A stretch of 64,000 bases of DNA. It comes from JADKHR01 sp041917295 (GTDB lineage: Bacteria; Elusimicrobiota; Elusimicrobia; FEN-1173). Location: positions 80,922-144,921 of the forward strand of contig JAYRXX010000073.1 in NCBI GenBank assembly GCA_041917295.1, in the 5' to 3' direction. Position 1 is the first letter of the stretch; each line of letters begins with the position of its first letter. Below the pieces are notes generated by a model. That model had not been told where the DNA came from. It worked only from the letters and a program-made list of their open reading frames with translations, and made no database searches. A program made the position numbers and the translations under genes. Of the stretch, positions 26,396 to 36,068 are shown in pieces.

Positions 26396-26917
26396 TCAAC
26401 GTTTCGGCCAGGCCAGGTAGAGGACCTCGGCCAGGCTGAACATCCGCCGCATCCATCCCAGGGCGAATTTCCAAAGGGTCGGGTTGTTCAGAATCAGCTT
26501 CATGTAGTTGACCGCCCTTTGGGCCAGGATGTTGCGCAGGATTCGATGCTCGGGGTGGCTGTCTACCGCCTTAAGAGTGACAGGCCCGAGGACTCCATCG
26601 GTTTCCACACCCACGCAGAGTTGAAGAATTTTAACGGAGGTCTTCACTCCCATGTTCACAGCGCCGTCAAAGACCGCCAGAGCCACCCGCTGGGGCAGAT
26701 CGTCGCATCGACAGGCGGTCCAGTAGTCCCTTCGATAGATTTCCTTGGCTTTGTCCAGCGTCAGGTTTTTGATATCGACGGTGGGGTAGGCCTTCTTGGA
26801 AATCCCGTATTTGGTCTCACCGCCGGGGTCCGCAGGGTCGTTCACGTAGCCGCCTTCGGTCTGGAGAATCCAGTCGGAGGCCAACTGCCATAAATCTTGG
26901 GTCGGAAGGTCAGTCAT
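26396..26917 (-). CDS. Endolysin, glycoside hydrolase family 108-like
   Basis: 173 residues. The N-terminal motif EGGYVNDPADPGGETKYGIS is the family 108 lysozyme signature with the catalytic Glu. The second half (GVLGPVTLKAV) is the peptidoglycan-binding-like helical part of the family. It cleaves the peptidoglycan glycan strand at lysis. It sits between the coiled-coil membrane protein and the holin-like gene, with short spacers. Confidence 0.92.
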   Translation of the reverse strand: MTDLPTQDLWQLASDWILQTEGGYVNDPADPGGETKYGISKKAYPTVDIKNLTLDKAKEIYRRDYWTACRCDDLPQRVALAVFDGAVNMGVKTSVKILQLCVGVETDGVLGPVTLKAVDSHPEHRILRNILAQRAVNYMKLILNNPTLWKFALGWMRRMFSLAEVLYLAWPKR

Positions 26918-26919
26918 GG

Positions 26920-27234
26920 CTATTTTCCCCGCAGGTATTGGATGACGAGGGGGCCCAGGAGCCCCGTCAGGACAGAGATCAATGTGGCGAAGTTTTTCAT
27001 CCCGGTTTCCAGGGCCGTGAACCGACCCTCTTCTTTGGTCTGGATGGCCCCGATCTTTTCCGTCATCATGGTTTTGATCTTCTCCAGCTCGCGGTCGATG
27101 ACGGAGTGTTCCCGCTTGTTTTCATCGATCTTGGACCAAGCCGCGATCATTTGGCGTTTCACCTCGTCGATCTGGTGTTCGAGGTCCTTTTGCCAGGCCT
27201 GCATCAAATCCTTATCCGAACTGCCCTTTGCCAT
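26920..27234 (-). CDS. Coiled-coil protein with C-terminal membrane helix
   Basis: 104 residues: long charged coiled coil (about residues 10-75) and one C-terminal hydrophobic helix (LISVLTGLLGPLVIQYL). This is the architecture of XhlA-like holin accessory proteins. It is placed directly before the endolysin. Confidence 0.6.
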   Translation of the reverse strand: MAKGSSDKDLMQAWQKDLEHQIDEVKRQMIAAWSKIDENKREHSVIDRELEKIKTMMTEKIGAIQTKEEGRFTALETGMKNFATLISVLTGLLGPLVIQYLRGK

Positions 27235-27243
27235 CGGTCGCTC

Positions 27244-28716
27244 CTATTGCCAGAATTCCGGCACTTTAAATCCCAGGCACACCGCCCGAACAACCATGGT
27301 TGCGGTGGTCACGTGGTATTGAAACCGGCGGAGATCGTCTAAAAGAATCTCAGCCTGGCCGGAACTGCCGGCGCCGTTGACCTCAAAGGTCCCCGCGGTG
27401 CCGACCCCAAAATCAAACCCGCCGGCATAAGCAGCCCCGAAGGGTCGGAAGTTCAGCGTTCCTCCGCCGTTGGCCAGGCCCAGGATAAAACTGAGCCGCC
27501 CGCGGGTCCGAAGCGTCGGGGTGGTGGTCAAAGGCAGAGTCGCCGTAGTCCAGACGTTGGCCGGCGTCGTTCCGTTTATGGCCCGGTCCGCCACAACGGA
27601 GACGTTGTCTCGCCAGAGAAATTGATCGAAGAGAATCTCAAAATCCCTGAGGTTGGAGCCGGCATCGTTGAACACGAACCCGATCCGCTTTCTGCGTGTG
27701 TAGGTCGCCGGCAGGGTTGGGGTCGTAAAATTGGTCGACAGGAGGAACCCGCCGCCCGTATAGTCGGCCTTCCAGATTCGATAGATCGCGTACCAGGTCG
27801 ACGCCGCCTCGGCCCCCGCATCTCGGCCATTCAGCCCGGAGACCGTGATGTCGGCCACACCGTTGACGTTGATGTCGGGCCCGATCCGGTCCGCCGTGAT
27901 ACGGACTTGAAAATTCGGGTTCGTGACGTCCCGGACGATTCTCAGGTTATGACTTGGAGCCATCAGGAAAGGGTCCGTTATCACAGACCCGATTTGGACG
28001 CTCGCCCCAATCACCATCGACCCGGAGACAACCCCCGCCGTCAGTGACGGAATAAACTGAGGATCGTCAGGCGGAAAGAAATCCAAGGTGTCCCGGGCGG
28101 CCTGACGCATCTGAGGCGGGATGATGTAGAGGAAAATCGAATCGACGTTCACGACGCCGATGAAATCGGACGGGCTTATCTCAAGGCGGACGGAGAGTGC
28201 CGTGGGCGCTCCACCCATAGTGAAGCTGACCGAGAGTTTCCCAAAGAGACCGTCACCGGAATGAAATCCGCTGAAGGCCGTGGTCACCCCGTCCGTCACG
28301 GAGACCCTCACCTTGTTGGCGTTGGAGGCACGGACTTTGGCGCCCACAAATACCGTGAGCCCCGCATACCTGGCCGGAATCACGATGTCCTGCTTGATTT
28401 TCAGGAAAGAGTTGGACGAGCCAGACGATGTAATGTTGACCCTCTTGCTGTATTGCCCGGACTGAAAGACCGCCCCGTCCCGGGAAATGTCCGCGGTGGG
28501 GAGAGAGGTCCCGCTCTTCTCCAAAACCCATCCGTCCGCCAGGCCGGTCCCGTTGGCGGGGTTCGAAAAAGACGTCCCCACGCTCCAGGACTCGAACCCG
28601 CCGTTGCCGATGCGGTTTTGGCGGGCCAGGGCCTCCAAAAAGTCCCAGTTGTCCATGTATTTGTCGGCATCGGGCCAGTTCCCGGGGCCGTTTAAGAGGC
28701 GAAAAGGCACCGTCAC
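27244..28716 (-). CDS. Putative tail fibre / receptor-binding protein
   Basis: 490 residues, beta-rich with no recognised enzyme motif. The segment from about residue 38 (NGGFESWSVGTSF) resembles carbohydrate-binding modules that open in this way. It overlaps the end of the tail hub gene and precedes the lysis module, the usual place for a fibre or tip protein. Function is inferred from position. Confidence 0.6.
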   Translation of the reverse strand: MTVPFRLLNGPGNWPDADKYMDNWDFLEALARQNRIGNGGFESWSVGTSFSNPANGTGLADGWVLEKSGTSLPTADISRDGAVFQSGQYSKRVNITSSGSSNSFLKIKQDIVIPARYAGLTVFVGAKVRASNANKVRVSVTDGVTTAFSGFHSGDGLFGKLSVSFTMGGAPTALSVRLEISPSDFIGVVNVDSIFLYIIPPQMRQAARDTLDFFPPDDPQFIPSLTAGVVSGSMVIGASVQIGSVITDPFLMAPSHNLRIVRDVTNPNFQVRITADRIGPDINVNGVADITVSGLNGRDAGAEAASTWYAIYRIWKADYTGGGFLLSTNFTTPTLPATYTRRKRIGFVFNDAGSNLRDFEILFDQFLWRDNVSVVADRAINGTTPANVWTTATLPLTTTPTLRTRGRLSFILGLANGGGTLNFRPFGAAYAGGFDFGVGTAGTFEVNGAGSSGQAEILLDDLRRFQYHVTTATMVVRAVCLGFKVPEFWQ

Positions 28717-31142
28717 GACACCACCTCTTCAAGTTCGAACTCCGAGACCTTGTTTTCGTATTCGTGGCGGAATCCCAGGACTTTGCAGACCAGTTCATTG
28801 GCCATCTGGTCGGAACCACCCCAATGATGGATATCGGTCTGGCCCAAATAAACGTCGGTGTCGCCGTGGCGCCACTTTTTGGGTGATTCGTTGTCAAAGA
28901 AATCCACGCGGACGGTGTCGCTCACGTCCAGCCAAGGCAAGACCTTCGTCTTGACCTTAAACCGACGCCTTTGTTTGCCGTAGTAGTTGAAAAAGGCGAT
29001 GGCAGTCCCGGTGGCGATATCCACGTCCTCTTTGATCAGGATGTCGCCGCCGGAAATGGACAGCCGGCGCTTGGCGAACCGGGAGCCGGGGGTCAGAGGA
29101 TTTTGTCCATCGTCTTTGACCGTGGTTGAAAACGCACCATACTCCGCTTTGATCTCACTAAAAATGCGGTCGTAGCCGTTTTGAAACTGCGTGATGTCCA
29201 GGATGTTCTTGTCGTAGGAGAGAACCTCGTCGATTCCCGTGTCCACGGTCCGGGAGCGGAAGAAAAAGGTCTCGTCTTCTTTGAACCCCCATTCGTAGTT
29301 GGACATTTGGCCCAGGGCCTTGATGGCGTCAAAGACCGTTTTGTCCGTGAAATTGGCCAGGGTCACGAGCGTGGCGTTGGCTTTAAACGGGATCACAATG
29401 CTGTGGACCTGGGGAAACCCGTTTTCCAGAGTGGCCAGGAACGGGAACTCCGCTTTGATTTTGATGAACCGCTTGAGAGCAGAGACAATCTGGTTGTTGG
29501 GCCCCAGCGGGACGTAGGGATCAAAGGACAACCCGTCGTTGCTGACCGCGGTCGAAAAATTGACCTGGCCGCCGTTTACGTCCTGGCTGATGGACGCCTG
29601 GCCCCACTGGATGACGCTCACGGTGTCGAAGACCTGGCTTTCGTAGGAGGCGTTCAGGGGATTCCTGGGAACTTTCACGTCGTCAAAATCCACCGTCCAC
29701 GCGGTGCTTTCCGCGATCACCACATACCCGAATACGGAAACCGCGATGGCCGGGGGCGACGTCACGGCGCTTACCGCAAAAACACCGTCGTAGAACACCT
29801 TGACCAAGCCGCTGGCGTATCGTTCCAAGCGAAGGACGTGCTCCGTTTGGCCGTAGTTGAAGTTAAAAGCTGTAGCGATCACGATGTTGCCTTGGGTAAT
29901 GTTGATGTCGCCGAAATTCCCGCCCCGGTCAAACACCCGGATGGTGTGGTCGGTAGTGAACTGAAAGTCGAACCGGTTGTTGTTTTGGAGCGGGATGGCG
30001 GCGTTCAATTTGAACTTTGTCTCCCAAACGCCGACGACCCCAGCGGTGGGGCTTGTCCACGACATGGCGTTATAAGTGAAAGGCCCGCCAAAGGGCACAG
30101 TCGGCGCCAGCCGGACGCGGCCTCCCACAAGCGTTGCACCGCCGGGGTCCGTGATGCTCCAGCCGGTTAATACGGGTCCGTTAAAATCGTCCACGAGGTT
30201 TAAGAAATCCGGGATCAGGTCTCCGGGCACTTGATCCGTAGTCACCCCGGACTTTATTCCAGCTGCCCATTGACCCTGGGTGTCGATGGTGAAGTTCAAT
30301 GTAGGAATGTTTGGAAAAATGACCGTGTCGACATTCTGCGAGGCCGGCGGTATCCCGGCCTCCGTCAACAGGTCTTTGACCAGGTTTTCAACGAACTGAT
30401 TTTGTTTCCAGATTCGGTAGGACGCCCGGACGACCACACCGTTGGCCGGTGGAATACCAAAGGTGATCGTTGCCCCGGAGGTTGGAGCATTCAGATTCGA
30501 CACGTCGTAGTCTTTCCCGGGAGACTGCGTGATGCCGTTCAGGGAAACTTCGTCGATGATCCCGACGCCGGGGTTGAGAGTCGTAAAAGCGGTGGTGGCG
30601 CCGTTTCCCACGCCCAAACTCTCCTCCACCACCTTGTTCGACACGTTTTCAGCGTCCGCGTTCTGAAGCAGGGTTTCCAAGCCGTGGATGGTAATCTGGA
30701 TTTGGTCGTTCAGGGTGTCCGAGGTTAACTCTACGGCGAGGCCGGTGAACACCGTGACGGATTCGACCGTTCCATCGGACAGACGAAACCCCAACCGAAT
30801 CTGAAACTTGGTCCAAAAGGGCTCATACCCATGAACGGGCGAGCTGGCATCCTGGGCGAACCGGCCTGAGCGGTTGTCGGACTTCCAACGGTGGTCGTCG
30901 TCCTTCAAAACCAGATTGAGGTTCGATACCCTGAATTCGTTCAGTTTGTCGGTGTCCAGCTTCCCCGTAATGGCGGCCAGGTTCACGACTTCGTTTTCCG
31001 GCACCCGGGTCCAACCGACTTCCCACGTGTAGACCTTCGTGGACTCCACCCAATACCGCCTTTTGAAATAGACCTCGCGGACGATTTCGGTTGAGGGAGC
31101 GGCCAGGGCCTCCTTAAACTTTTGGGAAACGGTCTTCATCAA
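28713..31142 (-). CDS. Tail hub / baseplate-like protein with inserted lectin-like domain
   Basis: 809 residues. The N-terminal and C-terminal regions resemble tail hub proteins of siphophages (VRVDFF, DVYLGQTDI near the end). Residues of about 330-500 form a concanavalin-like beta region (DFQFTTDHTIRVF, VLRLERYASGLVKVFYDG). It overlaps both neighbours by four bases. It is probably the central tail-tip protein that carries a glycan-binding insert. Confidence 0.65.
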   Translation of the reverse strand: MMKTVSQKFKEALAAPSTEIVREVYFKRRYWVESTKVYTWEVGWTRVPENEVVNLAAITGKLDTDKLNEFRVSNLNLVLKDDDHRWKSDNRSGRFAQDASSPVHGYEPFWTKFQIRLGFRLSDGTVESVTVFTGLAVELTSDTLNDQIQITIHGLETLLQNADAENVSNKVVEESLGVGNGATTAFTTLNPGVGIIDEVSLNGITQSPGKDYDVSNLNAPTSGATITFGIPPANGVVVRASYRIWKQNQFVENLVKDLLTEAGIPPASQNVDTVIFPNIPTLNFTIDTQGQWAAGIKSGVTTDQVPGDLIPDFLNLVDDFNGPVLTGWSITDPGGATLVGGRVRLAPTVPFGGPFTYNAMSWTSPTAGVVGVWETKFKLNAAIPLQNNNRFDFQFTTDHTIRVFDRGGNFGDINITQGNIVIATAFNFNYGQTEHVLRLERYASGLVKVFYDGVFAVSAVTSPPAIAVSVFGYVVIAESTAWTVDFDDVKVPRNPLNASYESQVFDTVSVIQWGQASISQDVNGGQVNFSTAVSNDGLSFDPYVPLGPNNQIVSALKRFIKIKAEFPFLATLENGFPQVHSIVIPFKANATLVTLANFTDKTVFDAIKALGQMSNYEWGFKEDETFFFRSRTVDTGIDEVLSYDKNILDITQFQNGYDRIFSEIKAEYGAFSTTVKDDGQNPLTPGSRFAKRRLSISGGDILIKEDVDIATGTAIAFFNYYGKQRRRFKVKTKVLPWLDVSDTVRVDFFDNESPKKWRHGDTDVYLGQTDIHHWGGSDQMANELVCKVLGFRHEYENKVSEFELEEVVS

Positions 31143-31909
31143 ACTTCCTTAAGCTCCAGATCCACATCAAACCCGGCGCCTTTGTAGGAGCTCACGTATT
31201 TGGCTTTCCAAGGGCTCGTCCAATGAACGTAAAAGAGGTCCTGGGGCCGGTCCACGGGTTCCGGGTGCCACAGGAAGGGGAGACCTTCTTCTTTTAAGGC
31301 GAGCAGTTGGTCGTGAAGAGCCTGGGTGATATATTTGAATCCCACCCTGGCCTCGTATTTCTGTGTCCGGTTGGGGGAATGGCGGATGATCATCTGGTGC
31401 ATGGCGCCATCGCCCAGGATCAGCTCTTTAGCTTTTTCCCTGAACTTGACGTCGTATTGGTCGGGCCCAGCGCCCAGGTCCAGTTTTAATGCGCCAATGG
31501 CCAGCTCGCCTATGAATTTTTCCTGGTTAGGTGTCTGGGTCCTGACCAATTCAAAATGGACGCGCGTGGTTGTGACGGGGGCAAAGCTCCTGACCAGGTT
31601 GGCTTCCGTTTGCCCCAACACGGCGAAATAGTTCACCAGGGTCGTGCCGTTCCAATAAAAGAAGCTCAGGTCTTTCACGTTGGTGTTGAGCATGAAAAAG
31701 GTATCGATCGTCCGCGGCACCGGGGTCGACCCTTCGTAAAAATCGATGTCGATGGCGGCGACGTTCCCGTCCGTTCCCTGACCCTGGGAAATCCATTTGG
31801 AGTTTCTGTCCCGGTCCAAAAGGTAGGCTTTTGCGCTGTTGTTGGACGCGACGGAGAGAATGGATTCCGGCATCAAATAGTTCTTGCTGTATATTTTGGG
31901 GGTCGACAT
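31139..31909 (-). CDS. Putative distal tail protein
   Basis: 256 residues with no named family recognised. It lies between the tape-measure gene and the hub gene, the usual place of a distal tail (Dit-like) protein. The second half has a beta-rich pattern with conserved aromatics (LFYVHWTSPWKAKYV). Confidence 0.6.
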   Translation of the reverse strand: MSTPKIYSKNYLMPESILSVASNNSAKAYLLDRDRNSKWISQGQGTDGNVAAIDIDFYEGSTPVPRTIDTFFMLNTNVKDLSFFYWNGTTLVNYFAVLGQTEANLVRSFAPVTTTRVHFELVRTQTPNQEKFIGELAIGALKLDLGAGPDQYDVKFREKAKELILGDGAMHQMIIRHSPNRTQKYEARVGFKYITQALHDQLLALKEEGLPFLWHPEPVDRPQDLFYVHWTSPWKAKYVSSYKGAGFDVDLELKEV

Positions 31910-31912
31910 GGT

Positions 31913-33820
31913 TTAAATCGCCAGTTGAAGGTTTCGGTCGGCGGTCCGCTGAACCGCCAGAGCCAGCTGGACCCCTTCGGTTGTCCCGCGACGCACGGAA
32001 TCCGCCAAGCGCCTCATAATGCTGTCGACTTCCTGAAGATCGACATGCTCTGTGGAGAAATTGACCACCACCCCGCCGACGTTGATCGTCATAGTCCCGG
32101 ACCCGCCGGACACGCCGCCCACAGTCATGGGTGTTCGGTCAGAGGGAGCGGCGGCCGCTCCAGATCCCAGGCCGATCCCAGCAGTCCCGTCTGGGCCTTC
32201 CAAACTGATCTTGGACAGTTCCCGACCTCCCCCGAGGTCGGTCGTGACTTTAAACTCCTGACGGGAAGAGTCCGACACACGCCGGGCGTCATCGATCGCT
32301 TTGAATTGCTGGGCGAACTGGGCGGTAATCAAGGCCACCTGCGCGGCCGCCAGGATGGCGGCGCCGGGGCCCGCACTCTGGGCCGCCGCAATGGCCCGGG
32401 CGATGGCGATCGCTTTCTCCAACACCAATATGGCCTTGGCCCGTGTGGCCTGGGCTTTGGAGTGGCCTTCCTCCATGTTGTTGATGATCGTGAGGGCCTG
32501 AAGGGCTGTGTCGATGGTGTCCAAGGCCACCATGCGTTTTTGTTTCGCCTCATCCAACGCCAGGGCTTGCACGGACTTCTGGCGCAGGACCAACAGTTTG
32601 TTCAGGAGTTTTTCTTTCTCTGTTTCGTTTTTGACTTCCTTGTTAATTCTGTCCACCTGGGCGCGAACTTCAGCGTCCAAGAGGGCCTTTTTCTTTTGGT
32701 AGGTCTGGTCGCCGATCTGGGCGATCCGCCGGTCCAATTCGTCCTCGAGCTCCGCGAACCGGTCGACCGTTTCCTCTTTGATTCGGACCGTCTCTTCGGC
32801 CTTTTTCTTGTCCTCCTCAACTTCCCGTTCCCGGGCGATAATGCGAACCTCGGAATGCTGGAGGGTGGACTCGGTTTTGATCTGCTCCACCGCTTCGATC
32901 TGTTCGGCACTTTCGAGGACGGTTTCCTGAATCCGTTCAAATGTCTCCTTGGCGATGTCCCGAACGGCGGAAAAGTTCAGTTTGAACGCCTCTTTCATTC
33001 CCCGAGCGATCCCCTGGGCGGTTTCCAGGGCGATGGCGGCGAACCCCGCCAAGGCCGCGCCGATCTTTTGAGTCCATTCAATGCCTTCCTTCAAAATGTC
33101 GACGAATATCTGAAGCCCGGGGATGAGCGCTCGGCCCACGGTTTCCTGCAAATCGCCGAAAGCGGCCTTAAGCTGGCTGGAGGATTTGGTGAAACTGTCC
33201 TCTTTGACCGCCGCGTCGCCGAACTGTTGATTCAGGATGTCCAGAACGTCCTGGGTGTTGGAGGCGTCGCCGATAAAGCTCCCAAATTCCCGGCGAAGGC
33301 CCAAAACGGCCCTTTCGTTTCCATTCACCAGGTCCGTCACCATCTGGGTTGTGGTGGCCAGGTCTTTTCCCGAAGCCGTGGAGAGCCCCATGGCCAATTG
33401 AACTGCCCTTTGGGACTGGGTTAGGTCGCCCGTAACCCGGACCAATTTATCCAGGGCTTCAAAAGCCTGGGTGTCGCTGAACCGCGTGGTGGCCTGGAGT
33501 GTCGATGCCCACTGATTGATCGCCGCCTCATTTTTGGACCAGGAGACCCCGGAGGCCTCAAGGCCAAACTGGAGCCGGCGGAGGGCTTCGTTCTCCTCCT
33601 CCGCAGCTTTCACGGCCCCCGCGAAAAAGGTGACGACCCCTGCCGCCGAGGCGAAAGGGAGGAACGCTCCCAGGAGGTTTTTGGCTTCTCCCGTAAGCCC
33701 GGCGAAAGCCGAGGTCAGCGACTTGGACTGGTCGCCCACTTCGCGGAACTTGGCTCCCAACACCTCAAGCTGGCCCGTCTCCGTGTTGACCTTGATCGTG
33801 AGGTTTAGGGGTTCAGCCAT
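31913..33820 (-). CDS. Phage tail tape measure protein
   Basis: 635 residues. A helical N-terminus with Ala-rich stretches, a hydrophobic central segment (IGAALAGFAAIALETAQ), a long coiled coil, and a Gly/Ser-rich C-terminal third are the tape-measure pattern. ATG 33820 overlaps the stop of the preceding gene. By the usual rule of about 0.15 nm per residue, a tail near 95 nm is expected. Confidence 0.8.
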   Translation of the reverse strand: MAEPLNLTIKVNTETGQLEVLGAKFREVGDQSKSLTSAFAGLTGEAKNLLGAFLPFASAAGVVTFFAGAVKAAEEENEALRRLQFGLEASGVSWSKNEAAINQWASTLQATTRFSDTQAFEALDKLVRVTGDLTQSQRAVQLAMGLSTASGKDLATTTQMVTDLVNGNERAVLGLRREFGSFIGDASNTQDVLDILNQQFGDAAVKEDSFTKSSSQLKAAFGDLQETVGRALIPGLQIFVDILKEGIEWTQKIGAALAGFAAIALETAQGIARGMKEAFKLNFSAVRDIAKETFERIQETVLESAEQIEAVEQIKTESTLQHSEVRIIAREREVEEDKKKAEETVRIKEETVDRFAELEDELDRRIAQIGDQTYQKKKALLDAEVRAQVDRINKEVKNETEKEKLLNKLLVLRQKSVQALALDEAKQKRMVALDTIDTALQALTIINNMEEGHSKAQATRAKAILVLEKAIAIARAIAAAQSAGPGAAILAAAQVALITAQFAQQFKAIDDARRVSDSSRQEFKVTTDLGGGRELSKISLEGPDGTAGIGLGSGAAAAPSDRTPMTVGGVSGGSGTMTINVGGVVVNFSTEHVDLQEVDSIMRRLADSVRRGTTEGVQLALAVQRTADRNLQLAI

Positions 33821-34028
33821 GAACACTCACCTGGACGTCAAATAGTTTTAGGAACGTTCTGAAGGCCTTCGACCTTTTTTCCCTTGGGATATACCTGTCC
33901 GACTGAATTTTTCTCCAGATTCCGTAGAGGACGTAGTCCTTCATAACGGACAGGTCGCCGGCGAGCGCCCTTTGCCGGAGGGCCATGGCGTCGGAGGGAT
34001 TCAGCTTTAGGATGGCATGGGGGGTCAC
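33813..34028 (-). CDS. Small tail assembly protein (putative)
   Basis: 71 residues, GTG start immediately after the tail tube stop (TGAGTG). It is placed between the tail tube and the tape measure, where tail assembly chaperones sit. No slippery frameshift sequence was identified. The function is inferred from position. Confidence 0.6.
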   Translation of the reverse strand: MTPHAILKLNPSDAMALRQRALAGDLSVMKDYVLYGIWRKIQSDRYIPREKRSKAFRTFLKLFDVQVSVHG

Positions 34029-34982
34029 TCAATACCCCGTGTCCGTGTTGGTCACATCAACCTGGATGGCTTTATTTTGGCCCGTATTGAAAAACGCTTC
34101 GAACTCTGCCTGGGCGGCCAGTAAGCCGGAGTCTTCCCCGTAAGGGAACGCGGTGTATCGGACCTCCGGGAGCGACACGTCCACCGTGTATTTGTGGGGG
34201 GCGCTGATCGTTTCCCCTTCCACCAGCATTTGAAGGGAAAGCGACGTGTTGTTCAAAAACTTGTTTCGCTGAACTTCGTCTTGGAAGAAGATCGTGAACC
34301 CGCCGCTGATTTTCAATCGACCGGGCGTCAGAACGTCCACGATGTCCTGAGTGGTGTTGATGGTTCTGTAAGCCAGGGCATTGTTGTCGATGGAAAGGTT
34401 CCAAGTTTTGACGTTGAGATTTTGAACGCCGTCAATTTTAAAGGTCGTGTGCTGAAACGAGAGGTATTTCTGGGTCGGGAACGCGGGGGTTCCGATGGAC
34501 CCGGGACCTTCGCTTTTGAAAAGCGCGTCCACCTCGGCCATGATCAGGTTATCCACCGGCCCCTGGAGCGTGAGCTTTTTGACCCCGGAAAGGGCGTAGG
34601 CTTTGACGCTCAGGCCTCGGTCAAAGAAAAAGGTGTAGACAGGCTTTTGGAGATTGTTGAGCCGGGTGAAGGTGTGTTTGTAGGCGGGGGTGGCGCCCTG
34701 TTGGATGCTCGTCACCGACCCCAAGAGCGAAACGAGAAACTCCCCGATCGTCTGGGCATCCAGGGGCATTTTGATTTTGGCTGTCCCGGCTTTAACACCG
34801 GGAACGGGGACGAACATCTCCGGCACGCCGCGGAGCGCCATGTCCTCCAGATGTTGGAGTTCGTATTTGAACTCCGAGTCGCTCAAGACCGGATACCACT
34901 TGGCCGGGGACGCCTCGGGCGTGCCGCGCACTGTTTCCTTTTTAAGACCGAACTGCCTCTGCTCAACCGAAGCCAATGGCAT
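34029..34982 (-). CDS. Phage tail tube protein
   Basis: 317 residues in the tail tube position, upstream of the tape measure. Beta-rich with segments such as VPVPGVKAGTAKIKMPLD and LSIDNNALAYRTI, typical of tail tube proteins with a duplicated domain. ATG 34982 has GGAGG ahead. Confidence 0.75.
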   Translation of the reverse strand: MPLASVEQRQFGLKKETVRGTPEASPAKWYPVLSDSEFKYELQHLEDMALRGVPEMFVPVPGVKAGTAKIKMPLDAQTIGEFLVSLLGSVTSIQQGATPAYKHTFTRLNNLQKPVYTFFFDRGLSVKAYALSGVKKLTLQGPVDNLIMAEVDALFKSEGPGSIGTPAFPTQKYLSFQHTTFKIDGVQNLNVKTWNLSIDNNALAYRTINTTQDIVDVLTPGRLKISGGFTIFFQDEVQRNKFLNNTSLSLQMLVEGETISAPHKYTVDVSLPEVRYTAFPYGEDSGLLAAQAEFEAFFNTGQNKAIQVDVTNTDTGY

Positions 34983-34983
34983 G

Positions 34984-35160
34984 TTATTCCTCCGTCACTG
35001 TGAAAAATGGGTGTTTGAAAAGCTTTTTAATGAGTGCCGCGTCCACGATCAGTTCCCCAACCTTCCATTCGCCAAGACCCGGAAGAACGCAGTCGCGTTC
35101 ACACCGGAGTTTTTGGGGATACTGTTTTGGTTCGTCTTTGGTCTTGTAATCTTTCAACAT
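34984..35160 (-). CDS. Small phage protein, 58 residues
   Basis: Short gene between the tail tube and tail completion genes. It starts MLKDYKTKDEP, has CERDC and ends HPFFTVTEE. ATG 35160 has AAGGAG six bases ahead, and the stop lies directly before the tail tube start. The function is unknown; the strong SD and tight packing support reality. Confidence 0.7.
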   Translation of the reverse strand: MLKDYKTKDEPKQYPQKLRCERDCVLPGLGEWKVGELIVDAALIKKLFKHPFFTVTEE

Positions 35161-35185
35161 CGTTGTCTCCTTATGGGTGAAACCC

Positions 35186-35644
35186 CTAGGGATGAAATCC
35201 CTCGTCGGTGTAGGTGAACTCCACCTGGACGACCATGGCCGCGTGGGGGTCCAGGTCGCCTCGGTCGGTTCGAACGCGTTTCACCTCGGTCCACTTGACC
35301 CGGTTGCCCTGGAGTCGGTCTTCCTCCAAGGCGCGGGCGACGTCGTCAATCAGTTGGTCCAGTTCCAATTGAACTTGGTTGATTCCTGTTCGATTTTTGA
35401 CGTAGCCGAGGATGTAAGCCGTGAGCGTGGCCTTGAACTGGTTCTTCGTCAGGTTTTCCCGGACCTCATCGGTTTCGGAAATAAAAAGCGCCGGGAACTT
35501 GGTTTCATCCAGGCTCTCGATGTGCCGAAGACCGCGCTCCACGAGCTTTACGTCAAAGTTGTAGGCCGCCGACCGTTTGATCTTCGGCAGACAGATCGTG
35601 CGAAGGTATTCCAAAATCTCCTGACGTTTACTGACCGGCGGCAT
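35186..35644 (-). CDS. Minor tail / tail completion protein (putative)
   Basis: 152 residues; ATG 35644 has GGAGGG five bases ahead. The position after the HK97 gp10-like gene and before the tail tube fits a tail terminator. Conserved-looking segments: FPALFISETDE, ILGYVKNR. Confidence 0.65.
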   Translation of the reverse strand: MPPVSKRQEILEYLRTICLPKIKRSAAYNFDVKLVERGLRHIESLDETKFPALFISETDEVRENLTKNQFKATLTAYILGYVKNRTGINQVQLELDQLIDDVARALEEDRLQGNRVKWTEVKRVRTDRGDLDPHAAMVVQVEFTYTDEGFHP

Positions 35645-36068
35645 TGATGCCCTCCGAAACGCGCTGAAGCAGACCCTCGATCCGGGTGATGAATCCTTCT
35701 TTCTCGTCCGCAAAAGAGCGGCCTAAAAACGGTCGGGCCCGAATGTGAACGCGGCCGCCCCGGCCAGTCTGGCCGCCGAACTCATGGATCGGGGCGTAGG
35801 GGACGTCCGTTCCAACTTGGATGACCAAGTCCGAGCCTTCCTCCGCCACTGTTCCCGTGATGGACGAGCGCAATCGCCCTGTTCGCACTTTCAGCCGGCC
35901 GTCGCCTCCGCCAGAGAGATAGTCAGTCTTGGAGGTCCTCACAATCCGGTTCATGAAGTCCTGGGACTCTTTCTTAACGGCTTCATGGAGGAGCCGCCTG
36001 GCCCGATCCGCCTCTTCGGCCGCACGCGCCAGTTTTTCCAGACCTCGGATGAGAACAGTGACCGCCAT
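35628..36068 (-). CDS. HK97 gp10-like head-tail protein
   Basis: 146 residues; the segment VPYAPIHEFGGQTG...ARPFLGRSF is the HK97 gp10 family hallmark. ATG 36068 overlaps the stop of the upstream connector (TGATG). Confidence 0.85.
   Translation of the reverse strand: MAVTVLIRGLEKLARAAEEADRARRLLHEAVKKESQDFMNRIVRTSKTDYLSGGGDGRLKVRTGRLRSSITGTVAEEGSDLVIQVGTDVPYAPIHEFGGQTGRGGRVHIRARPFLGRSFADEKEGFITRIEGLLQRVSEGINAAGQ

Noticed and set aside
26214..26474. Small gene between endolysin and holin
   Set aside because: The frame overlaps both neighbours heavily and has no SD.
31556..33424. Long plus-strand open frame over the tape measure gene
   Set aside because: It is antisense to a gene with clear tape-measure features; composition and lack of motifs mark it as a shadow.
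33813..34040. Programmed frameshift for tail chaperones
   Set aside because: No slippery heptamer or extended overlapping frame was seen at this position.
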